64,000 bases of DNA, taken from the NCBI GenBank assembly GCA_037893245.1, contig JBAIAA010000396.1, positions 992,001 to 1,056,000 on the forward strand. The letters run 5' to 3'. The notes beneath the pieces are model-generated. The model was not told the origin of the DNA. It saw nothing but the letters and a program-made list of their open reading frames with translations, and made no database searches. This document shows positions 47,519 through 58,694 of the stretch, piece after piece. This DNA is from Crossaster papposus (lineage: Eukaryota; Echinodermata; Asteroidea; Velatida; Solasteridae). A program made the position numbers and the translations under genes. Positions within the stretch are counted from its first letter, which is position 1, and the number at the start of each line of letters is the position of its first letter.

Positions 47519-50500
47519 ATCTGAGCTGCGAACCTCAACGTTGTTCGAGAATGAAGAGACACTCACCAGCTTGACATCTAAGCCACAATATTGCCAAATT
47601 TCTCACTGGAAAAAAAACCAAACTGTGAGACTCATGCTTCTGGACACTGGTGACATGATAATGTTCTCGACATGTATCTGAGCTGCGAACCTCAACGTTG
47701 TTCGAGAATGAAGAGACACCCATCAGCTCGACATCTGAGCCAAAATATTGCCAAATTTCTCACTGGAACAAACCTAAACTGAGAGACTCATGCGTCAGGA
47801 TACTGGCGGCATAGGCCTATGTGGCACTACACGTGTACATGCAAACACATCAGAAAACATGGCTGCGAATGATGATATTTTTCTCGACATATATTTGAGC
47901 TGCGAGCCTCAACGTTGATCGAGAATGAAGAGACACTCACAAGCTCGCCATCCGAGCCAAAATATTGCCAAATTTCTCACTGGAAAAAAAACCAAACTGT
48001 GAGACTCAAGCTTCTGGACACTGGTGACATGATAATGTTCTCGACATGTATCTGAGCTGCGAACCTCAACGTTGTTCGAGAATGAAGAGACACTCATCAG
48101 CTCGACATCTGAGCCAAAATATTGCCAAATTTCTCACTGGAACAAACCTAAACTGAGAGACTCATGCGTCAGGACACTGGCGGCATATGCCTATGTGGCA
48201 CTACACGTGTACATACAAACACATCAGAAAACATGGCTGCGAATGAGGATATTTTTCTCGACATATATCTGAGCTGCGAGCCTCAACGTTGTTCGAGATT
48301 ATAGAGACACTCACCAGCTCGACATCCGAGCCAAAAAATTGCCAAATTTCTCACTGGAAAAAATCCAAACTGAGAGACTCATGCGTCAGGATACTGGCGG
48401 CATAGGCCTATGTGGCAATACACGTGTACATACATACACATCAGAAAACATGGCTGCGAATGAGGATAATGTTCTCGACATATATCTGAGCTGCGAACCT
48501 CAACGTTGTTCGAGAATGAGGAGACACTCACCAGCTCGACATCTGAGCCAAAATATTGCCAAATTTCTCACTGGAACAAACCTAAACTGAGAGACTCATG
48601 CGTCAGGATACTGGCGGCATAGGCCTATGTGGCACTGCACGTGTACATGCAAACACATCAGAAAACATGGCTGCGAATGATGATATTTTTCTCGACATAT
48701 ATCTGAGCTGCGAGCCTCAACGTTGATCGAGAATGAAGAGACACTCACAAGCTCGACATCCGAGCCAAAATATTGCCAAATTTCTCACTGGAAAAAAAAA
48801 CAAACTGTGAGACTCAAGCTTCTGGACACTGGTGACATGATAATGTTCTCGACATGTATCTGAGCTGCGAACCTCAATGTTGTTCGAGAATGAAGAGACA
48901 CTCATCAGCTCGACATCTGAGCCAAAATATTGCCAAATTTCTCACTGGAACAAACCTAAACTGAGAGACTCATGCGTCAGGACACTGGCGGCATATGCCT
49001 ATGTGGCACTACACGTGGACATACAAACACATCAGAAAACATGGCTGCGAATGAGGATATTTTACTCGACATATATCTGAGCTGCGAGCCTCAACGTTGT
49101 TCGAGATTATAGAGACACTCACCAGCTCGACATCCGAGCGAAAATATTGCCAAATTTCTCACTGGAAAAAACCCAAACTGAGAGACTCATGCGTCAGGAT
49201 ACTGGCGGCATAGGCCTATGTGGCAATACACGTGTACATACATACACATCAGAAAGCATGGCTGCGAATGAGGATAATGTTCTCGACATATATCTGAGCT
49301 GCGAACCTCAACGTTGTTCGAGAATGAGGAGACACTCACCAGCTCGATATCTGAGCCAAAATATTGCCAAATTTCTCACTGGAACAAACCTAAACTGAGA
49401 GACTCATGCGTCAGGACACTGGCGGCATATGCCTATGTGGCAATACACGTGTACATACAAACACATCAGAAAACATGTCTGCGAATGAGGATAATGTTCT
49501 CGACATATATCTGAGCTGCGAACCTCAACGTTGTTGGAGAATGAATAGACATTCACCAGCTCGACATTTGAGCCAAAATATTGCAAAATTTCTCACTGGA
49601 ACAAACCTAAACTGAGAGACTCATGCGTCAGGACACTGGCGGCATATGCCTATGTGGCAATACACGTGTACATACATACGCATCAGAAAACATGGCTGCG
49701 AATGAGGATAATGTTCTCGACATATATCTGAGCTGCGAACCTCAACGTTGTTCGAGAATGAAGAGACACTCACCAGCTCGACATCTAAGCCACAATATTG
49801 CCAAATTTCTCACTGGAAAAAAAACCAAACTGTGAGACTCATGCTTCTGGACACTGGTGACATGATAATGTTCTCGACATGTATCTGAGCTGCGAACCTC
49901 AACGTTGTTCGAGAATGAAGAGACACTCATCAGCTCGACATCTGAGCCAAAATATTGCCAAATTTCTCACTGGAACAAACCTAAACTGAGAGACTCATGC
50001 GTCAGGACACTGGCGGCATATGCCTATGTGGCACTACACGTGGACATACAAACACATCAGAAAACATGGCTGCGAATGAGGATATTTTACTCAACATATA
50101 TCTGAGCTGCGAGCCTCAACGTTGTTCGAGATTATAGAGACACTCACCAGCTCGACATCCGAGCGAAAATATTGCCAAATTTCTCACTGGAAAAAACCCA
50201 AACTGAGAGACTCATGCGTCAGGATACTGGCGGCATAGGCCTATGTGGCAATACACGTGTACATACATACACATCAGAAAGCATGGCTGCGAATGAGGAT
50301 AATGTTCTCGACATATATCTGAGCTGCGAACCTCAACGTTGTTCGAGAATGAGGAGACACTCACCAGCTCGATATCTGAGCCAAAATATTGCCAAATTTC
50401 TCACTGGAACAAACCTAAACTGAGAGACTCATGCGTCAGGACACTGGCGGCATATGCCTATGTGGCAATACACGTGTACATACAAACACATCAGAAAACA

Positions 50501-50750
50501 TGTCTGCGAATGAGGATAATGTTCTCGACATATATCTGAGCTGCGAACCTCAACGTTGTTGGAGAATGAAGAGACATTCACCAGCTCGACATTTGAGCCA
50601 AAATATTGCAAAATGTCTCACTGGAACAAACCTAAACTGAGAGACTCATGCGTCAGGACACTGGCGGCATATGCCTATGTGGCAATACACGTGTACATAC
50701 ATACGCATCAGAAAACATGGCTGCGAATGAGGATAATGTTCTCGACATAT
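47519..50750 (+). repeat. HOR of 3232 bp, copy 1
   Basis: Twelve long and four short units (47519, 47893, 48701 and 49726), and 12 x 217 + 4 x 157 = 3232. Its left part recurs at 50751: CATCTAAGCCACAATATTG, TATATTTGAGCTGCGAGCC, GTTGATCGAG, AAGCTTCTGG and GAGATTATAG. Two 1025-bp repeats lie inside it. Confidence 0.85.
48858..49882 (+). repeat. 1025-bp HOR, copy 1 (nested)
   Basis: Four long units and one short unit (49726), 4 x 217 + 157. Marks shared with the next copy are ACACGTGGACATAC, GATATTTTACTC, CCGAGCGAAAATATTG, AGAAAGCATGG, CTCGATATCTGAG and ACATGTCTGCG. Private: CAATGTTGTTCG near 48876 and GAATGAATAGAC near 49538. Confidence 0.9.
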
Positions 50751-50907
50751 ATCTGAGCTGCGAACCTCAACGTTGTTCGAGAATGAAGAGACACTCACCA
50801 GCTCGACATCTAAGCCACAATATTGCCAAATTTCTCACTGGAAAAAAAACCAAACTGTGAGACTCATGCTTCTGGACACTGGTGACATGATAATGTTCTC
50901 GACATGT
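49883..50907 (+). repeat. 1025-bp HOR, copy 2 (nested)
   Basis: Very close to copy 1. I noted CTCAACATATATC for CTCGACATATATC near 50091, AAAATGTCTCACTGG near 50611 and GAATGAAGAGAC near 50563. The last 157 bp also form the left edge of the 3232-bp copy 2. Confidence 0.9.
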
Positions 50908-51749
50908 ATCTGAGCTGCGAACCTCAACGTTGATCGAGAATGAAGAGACACTCATCAGCTCGACATCTGAGCCAAAATATTGCCAAATTTCTCACTGGAA
51001 CAAACCTAAACTGAGAGACTCATGCGTCAGGATACTGGCGGCATAGGCCTATGTGGCACTACACGTGTACATGCAAACACATCAGAAAACATGGCTGCGA
51101 ATGATGATATTTTTCTCGACATATATTTGAGCTGCGAGCCTCAACGTTGATCGAGAATGAAGAGACACTCACAAGCTCGACATCCGAGCCAAAATATTGC
51201 CAAATTTCTCACTGGAAAAAAAACCAAACTGTGAGACTCAAGCTTCTGGACACTGGTGACATGATAATGTTCTCGACATGTATCTGAGCTGCGAACCTCA
51301 ACGTTGTTCGAGAATGAAGAGACACTCATCAGCTCGACATCTGAGCCAAAATATTGCCAAATTTCTCACTGGAACAAACCTAAACTGAGAGACTCATGCG
51401 TCAGGACACTGGCGGCATATGCCTATGTGGCACTACACGTGTACATACAAACACATCAGAAAACATGGCTGCGAATGAGGATATTTTTCTCGACATATAT
51501 CTGAGCTGCGAGCCTCAACGTTGTTCGAGATTATAGAGACACTCACCAGCTCGACATCCGAGCCAAAATATTGCCAAATTTCTCACTGGAAAAAATCCAA
51601 ACTGAGAGACTCATGCGTCAGGATACTGGCGGCATAGGCCTATGTGGCAATACACGTGTACATACATACACATCAGAAAACATGGCTGCGAATGAGGATA
51701 ATGTTCTCGACATATATCTGAGCTGCGAACCTCAACGTTGTTCGAGAAT
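50751..51749 (+). repeat. HOR of 3232 bp, copy 2 (incomplete)
   Basis: Repeats 47519 to about 48517, then departs at GAATGAAGGGACAC. It contains two short units (50751 and 51125), the second with AAGCTT. Confidence 0.83.
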
Positions 51750-52867
51750 GAAGGGACACTCACAAGCTCGACATCCGAGACAAAATATTGCCAAATTTCT
51801 CACTGGAAAAAACCCAAACTGTGAGACTCATGCTTCTGGACACTGGTGACATGATAATGTTCTCGACATGTATCTGAGCTGCGAACCTCAACGTTGTTCG
51901 AGAATGAAGAGACACTCACCAGCTCGACATCCGAGCCAAAATATTGCCAAATTTCTCACTGGAAAAGACCCAAACTGAGAGACTCATGCGTCAGGATTTT
52001 GGCGGCATAGGCCTATGTGGCAATACACGTGTACATACATACACATCAGAAAACATGGCTGCGAATGAGGATAATGTTCTCGACATATATCTGAGCTGCG
52101 AACCTCAACGTTGTTCGAGAATGAAGAGACACTCACCAGCTCGACATCCGAGCCAAAATATTGCCAAATTTCTCACTGGAACAAGCCTAAACTGAAAGAC
52201 TCATGCGTCAGGACACTGGCGGCATTTGCCTATGTGGCACTACACGTGTACATACAAACACATCAGAAAACATGGCTGCGAATGAGGATATTTTTCTCGA
52301 CATATATCTGAGCTGCGAGCCTCAACGTTGTTCAAGATTATAAAGACACTCACCAGCTCGACATCTGAGCTAACATATCGCCAAAATTCTCACCGGAAGA
52401 AACCAAAACTTTAAGACACATGCGTCAGGACACTGGCGGCATAGGCCTATGCGGCAATACACGTGTACACGCATAAACCAAGAAAACATGGCTGCGAATG
52501 AGGATAATTTTATGAACTTATATCTGAGCTGCGAACCTCAACGTTGTTGGAGAATGAAGAGACACTCACCAGCTCGACATCCGAGCCAAAATATTACCAA
52601 ATTTCTCACTGGAAAAAAACCAAACTGAGAGACTCATGCGTCAGGATACTGGCGGCATAGGCCTATGTGGCAATACACGTGTACATACATACACATCAGA
52701 AAACATGGCTGCGAATGAGGATAATGTTCTCGACATATATCTGAGCTGCGAACCTCAACGTTGTTCGAGAATAAAGAGACACTCATCAGCTCGACATCTG
52801 AGCCAAAATATTGCCAAATTTCTCACTGGAACAAACGTAAACTGAGAGACTCATGCGTCAGGATATT
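51750..52867 (+). repeat. Linking monomers
   Basis: A short unit begun at 51717 with CCGAGACAAAATATTG, then D/A units (GGAAAAGACCC, GGATTTTGGCGG, GGAACAAGCCTAAACTG, GGCATTTGCC). A chimera from 52306 starts as a GAGATTATAG-type unit (CAAGATTATAAAGACAC) and turns into class B at CTGAGCTAACATATCG. Nothing foreign is seen. Confidence 0.72.
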
Positions 52868-53609
52868 GGCGGCATAGGCCTATGTGGCAATACACGTGTA
52901 CATACATACACATAAGTAAACATGGCTGCGAATGAGGATAATGTTCTCGACATATATCTGAGCTGCGAACCTCAACGTTGTTCGAGAATGAACAAAAATT
53001 CACCACCTCCACATCTGAGCTAACACATCGCCAACATTCTCACCGGAAGAGACCAAAACTTTGAGACTCATGCGTCAGGACACTGGCGGCATAGGCCTAT
53101 GCGGCAATACACGTGTACACGCATCAACATAAGAAAAAAAAAGGCTGCGAATCAGGATAATTTTATCAACTTATATCTGAGCTGCGAACCTCAACGTTGT
53201 TCGAGAATAAAGAGACACTCACCAGTTCGACATCCGAGCCCAAATATTGCCAGATTTCTCACTGGAAAAACAAACAAACTGAGAGGCTCATGCGTCAGTA
53301 TACTGGCGGCATAGGCCTATGTGGCAATAAACGTGTACATACATACACATCAGAAAACATGGCTGCGAATGAGGATAATGTTCTCCACATATATCTGAGC
53401 TGCGAACCTCAACGTTGTTCGATAAGGAAGAGACATTCACCACCTCCACATCTGAGCTAACACATCGCCAAAATTCTCACCGGAAGAGACCAACACTTTG
53501 AGACTCATGCGTCAGGACACTGCCGGCATAGGCCTATGAGGCAATACACGTGTACATACATACACATAAGAAAACATGGCTGCGAATGAGGATATTTTTC
53601 TCGACATAT

Positions 53610-53923
53610 ATTTGAGCTGCGAGCCTCAACGTTGATCGAGAATGAAGAGACACTCACAAGCTCGACATCCGAGCCAAAATATTGCCAAATTTCTCACTGG
53701 AAAAACAAACAAACTGTGAGACTCAAGCTTCTGGACACTGGTGACATGATAATGTTCTCGACATGTATCTGAGCTGCGAACCTCAATGTTGTTCGAGAAT
53801 GAAGAGACACTCACAAGCCTGACATCCGAGCCAAAATATTGCCAAATTTTTCACTGGAAAAAAAACCAAACTGTGAGACTCAAGCTTCTGGACACTGGTG
53901 ACATGATAATGTTCTCGACATGT
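53610..53923 (+). repeat. Two adjacent class C short monomers
   Basis: Short units at 53610-53766 and 53767-53923 follow each other with no long unit between. Both are of the AAGCTT subtype. The first reads GTTGATCGAG with GGAAAAACAAACAAACTGTG, the second CACAAGCCTGACATCC. The pair is duplicated at 57717-58030. Elsewhere in the window short units are separated by at least one long unit. Confidence 0.86.
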
Positions 53924-55006
53924 ATCTGAGCTGCGAACCTCAACGTTGTTCGAGAATGAAGAGACACTCATCAGCTCGACATCTGAGCCAAAATATTGCC
54001 AAATTTCTCACTGGAACAAACCTAAACTGAGAGACTCATGCGTCAGGACACTGGCGGCATATGCCTATGTGGCACTACACGTGTACATACAAACACATCA
54101 GAAAACATGGCTGCGAATGAGGATATTTTTCTCGACATATATCTGAGCTGCGAGCCTCAACGTTGTTCGAGATTATAGAGACACTCACCAGCTCGACATC
54201 CGAGCCAAAATATTGCCAAATTTCTCACTGGAAAAAACCCAAACTGAGAGACTCATGCGTCAGGATACTGGCGGCATAGGCCTATGGGGCAATACACGTG
54301 TACATACATACACATCAGAAAACATGGCTGCGAATGAGGATAATGTTCTCGACATATATCTGAGCTGCGAACCTCAACGTTGTTCGAGAATGAGAAGACG
54401 CTCACCAGCTCGACATCTGAGCCAAAATATTGCCAAATTTCTCACTGGAACAAACCTAAACTGAGAGACTCATGCGTCAGGATACTGGCGGCATAGGCCT
54501 ATGTGGCACTTCACGTGTACATGCAAACACATCAGAAAACATGGCTGCGAATGATGATATTTTTCTCGACATATATCTGAGCTGCGAACCTCAACGTTGT
54601 TGGAGAATGAAAAGACATTCACCACCTCCACATCTGAGCTAACATATCGCCAAAATTCTCACCGGAAGACACCAAAACTTTAAGACACATGCGTCAGGAC
54701 ACTGGCGGCATAGGCCTATGCGGCAATACACGTGTACACGCATAAACATAAGAAAACATGGCTGCGAATGAGGATAATTTTATGAACTTATATCTGAGCT
54801 GCGAACCTCAACGTTGTTCGAGAATGAAGAGACACTCACCAGCTCGACATCCGAGCCAAAATATTACCAAATTTCTCACTGAAAAAAACCCAAGCTGAGA
54901 GACTCATGCGTCAGGATACTGACGGCATAGGCCTATGTGGCAATACACGTGTACATACATACACATCAGAAAACATGGCTGAGAATGAGGATAATGTTCT
55001 CGACAT

Positions 55007-55164
55007 ATATCTGAGCTGCGAACCTCAACGTTGTTCGAGAATGAAGAGACACTCAACAGCTCGACATCTGAGCCAAAATATTGCCAAATTTCTCACTGGA
55101 ACAAACCTAAACTGTGAGACTCATGCTTCTGGACACTGGTGACATGATAATGTTCTCGACATGT
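55007..55164 (+). repeat. Short monomer with a class A front (chimera)
   Basis: The front half reads CAACAGCTCGACATCTGAG and GGAACAAACCTAAACTG as in class A, then switches to TGAGACTCATGCTTCTGG and the class C deletion junction. At 158 bp it shows that the deletion can be passed to another front half by exchange. Confidence 0.8.
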
Positions 55165-56974
55165 ATCTGAGCTGCGAACCTCAATGTTGGTCGAGAATAA
55201 AGAGACACTCATCAGCTCGACATCTGAGCCAAAATATTGCCAAATTTCTCACTGGAACAAACCTAAACTGAGAGACTCATGCGTCAGGACACTGGCGGCA
55301 TATGCCTATGTGGCACTACACGTGTACATACAAACACATCAGAAAACATGGCTGCGAATGAGGATATTTTTCTCGACATATATCTGAGCTGCGAGCCTCA
55401 ACGTTGTTCGAGATTATAGAGACACTCACCAGCTCGACATCCGAGCCAAAATATTGCCAACATTCTCACTGGAACAAACCGAAAACTGAGAGACTCATGC
55501 GTCAGGACACTGGCGGCATATGCCTATGTGGCAATACACGTGTACATACAAACACATCAGAAAACATGCCTGCGAATGAGGATATTTGTTTCGACATATA
55601 TCTGAGCTGCGAACCTCAACGTTGTTGGAGAATGAAGAGACATTCACCACCTCCACATCCGAGCCAAAATATTACCAAATTTCTCACTGGAAAAAAACCC
55701 AAACTGAGAGACTCATGCGTCAGGATACTGGCGGCATAGGCCTATGTGGCAATACACGTGTACATACATACACATCAGAAAACATGGCTGCGAATGAGGA
55801 TAATGTTCTCGACATATATCTGAGCTGCGAACCTCAACGTTGTTCGAGAATGAAGAGACACTCACCAGCTCGACATCTGAGCCAAAATATTGCCAAATTT
55901 TTCACTGGAAAAAAAACCAAACTGTGAGACTCATGCTTCTGGACACTGGTGACATGATAATGTTCTCGACATGTATCTGAGCTGCGAACCTCAACGTTGT
56001 TGGGAGAATGAAGAGACATTCACCACCTCCACATCTGAGCTAACATATCGCCAATATTCTCACCGGAAGATACCAAAACTTTAAGACACATGCGTCAGGA
56101 CACTGGCGGCATAGGCCTATGCGGCAATACACGTGTACACGCATAAACATAAGAAAACATGGCTGCGAATGAGGATAATTTTATGAACTTATATCTGAGC
56201 TGCGAACATCAACGTTGTTCGAGAATGAAGAGACACTCACCAGCTCGACATCCGAGCCAAAATATTGCCAAATTTCTCACTGGAACAAACCTAAACTGAG
56301 AGACTCATGCGTCAGGACACTGGCGGCATATGCCTATGTGGCACTACACGTGTACAAGCCAACACATCAGAAAACATGGCTGCGAATGAGGATATTTTTC
56401 TATACATATATCTGAGCTACGAGCCTCAACGTTGTTCGAGAATGAAGAAACACTCACCAGCTCGACATCCGAGCCAAAATATTGCCAGATTTCTCACTGG
56501 AAAAACAAACAAACTGAGAGGCTCATGCGTCAGTATACTGGCGGCATAGGCCTATGTGGCAATACACGTGTACATACATACACATCAGAAAACATGGCTG
56601 CAAATGAGGATAATGTTCTCGACATATATCTGAGCTGCGAACCTCAACGTTGTTCGAGAATGAAAATACATTCACCACCTCCACATCTGAGCTAACACAT
56701 CGCCAACATTCTCACCGGAAGAGACCAACACTTTGAGACTCATGCGTCAGGACACTGGCGGCATAGGCCTATGCGGCAATACACGTGTACACGCATCAAC
56801 ATAAGAAAACATGGCTGCGAATGAGGATAATTTTATGAACTTATATCTGAGCTGCGAACCTCAACGTTGTTCGAGAATGAAGAGACACTCACCAGCTCGA
56901 CATCCGAGCCAAAATATTGCCAGATTTCTCACTGGAAAAACAAACAAACTGAGAGGCTCATGCGTCAGTATACT

Positions 56975-58694
56975 GGCGGCATAGGCCTATGTGGCAATAC
57001 ACGTGTACATACATACACATAAGTAAACATGGCTGCGAATGAGGATAATGTTCTCGACATATATCTGAGCTGCGAACCTCAACGTTGTTCGAGAATGAAC
57101 AAAAATTCACCACCTCCACATCTGAGCTAACACATCGCCAACATTCTCACCGGAAGAGACCAAAACTTTGAGACTCATGCGTCAGGACACTGGCGGCATA
57201 GGCCTATGCGGCAATACACGTGTACACGCATCAACATAAGAAAAAAAAAGGCTGCGAATCAGGATAATTTTATCAACTTATATCTGAGCTGCGAACCTCA
57301 ACGTTGTTCGAGAATAAAGAGACACTCACCAGTTCGACATCCGAGCCCAAATATTGCCAGATTTCTCACTGGAAAAACAAACAAACTGAGAGGCTCATGC
57401 GTCAGTATACTGGCGGCATAGGCCTATGTGGCAATAAACGTGTACATACATACACATCAGAAAACATGGCTGCGAATGAGGATAATGTTCTCCACATATA
57501 TCTGAGCTGCGAACCTCAACGTTGTTCGATAAGGAAGAGACATTCACCACCTCCACATCTGAGCTAACACATCGCCAAAATTCTCACCGGAAGAGACCAA
57601 CACTTTGAGACTCATGCGTCAGGACACTGCCGGCATAGGCCTATGAGGCAATACACGTGTACATACATACACATAAGAAAACATGGCTGCGAATGAGGAT
57701 ATTTTTCTCGACATATATTTGAGCTGCGAGCCTCAACGTTGATCGAGAATGAAGAGACACTCACAAGCTCGACATCCGAGCCAAAATATTGCCAAATTTC
57801 TCACTGGAAAAACAAACAAACTGTGAGACTCAAGCTTCTGGACACTGGTGACATGATAATGTTCTCGACATGTATCTGAGCTGCGAACCTCAATGTTGTT
57901 CGAGAATGAAGAGACACTCACAAGCCTGACATCCGAGCCAAAATATTGCCAAATTTTTCACTGGAAAAAAAACCAAACTGTGAGACTCAAGCTTCTGGAC
58001 ACTGGTGACATGATAATGTTCTCGACATGTATCTGAGCTGCGAACCTCAACGTTGTTCGAGAATGAAGAGACACTCATCAGCTCGACATCTGAGCCAAAA
58101 TATTGCCAAATTTCTCACTGGAACAAACCTAAACTGAGAGACTCATGCGTCAGGACACTGGCGGCATATGCCTATGTGGCACTACACGTGTACATACAAA
58201 CACATCAGAAAACATGGCTGCGAATGAGGATATTTTTCTCGACATATATCTGAGCTGCGAGCCTCAACGTTGTTCGAGATTATAGAGACACTCACCAGCT
58301 CGACATCCGAGCCAAAATATTGCAAAATTTCTCACTGGAAAAAACCCAAACTGAGAGACTCATGCGTCAGGATACTGGCGGCATAGGCCTATGGGGCAAT
58401 ACACGTGTACATACATACACATCAGAAAACATGGCTGCGAATGAGGATAATGTTCTCGACATATATCTGAGCTGCGAACCTCAACGTTGTTCGAGAATGA
58501 GAAGACGCTCACCAGCTCGACATCTGAGCCAAAATATTGCCAAATTTCTCACTGGAACAAACCTAAACTGAGAGACTCATGCGTCAGGATACTGGCGGCA
58601 TAGGCCTATGTGGCACTTCACGTGTACATGCAAACACATCAGAAAACATGGCTGCGAATGATGATATTTTTCTCGACATATATCTGAGCTGCGA
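56975..58694 (+). repeat. HOR of 4107 bp, copy 2 (incomplete)
   Basis: Matches 52868-54587 almost base for base, including the odd AAGAAAAAAAAAGGCTGCG tract and the double short units at 57717 and 57874. One difference seen is ATTGCAAAATTTC near 58319 for ATTGCCAAATTTC. It departs at about 58695, where class B follows in copy 1 and a short unit follows here. Confidence 0.9.

Larger units (their letters stand above)
52868..56974 (+). repeat. HOR of 4107 bp, copy 1
   Basis: The match to the stretch from 56975 starts at 52868, after GGATATTGG. Marks: ACATAAGTAAACATGG, GAATGAACAAAAATTC, AAGAAAAAAAAAGGCTGCG, GCGAATCAGG, TTTTATCAACTTATATC, AATAAACGTGTAC, GTTCTCCACATATATC, GATAAGGAAGAG, ACTGCCGGC and CTATGAGGC. 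About sixteen long and four short units make it up, including two short ones in direct succession at 53610 and 53767. Confidence 0.88.

Noticed and set aside
53135-53146. Nine-A tract as the tail of an inserted retroelement
   Set aside because: The tract replaces ACAT within an otherwise regular B monomer, with no added sequence or target duplication; it is a local change copied by the 4107-bp duplication.
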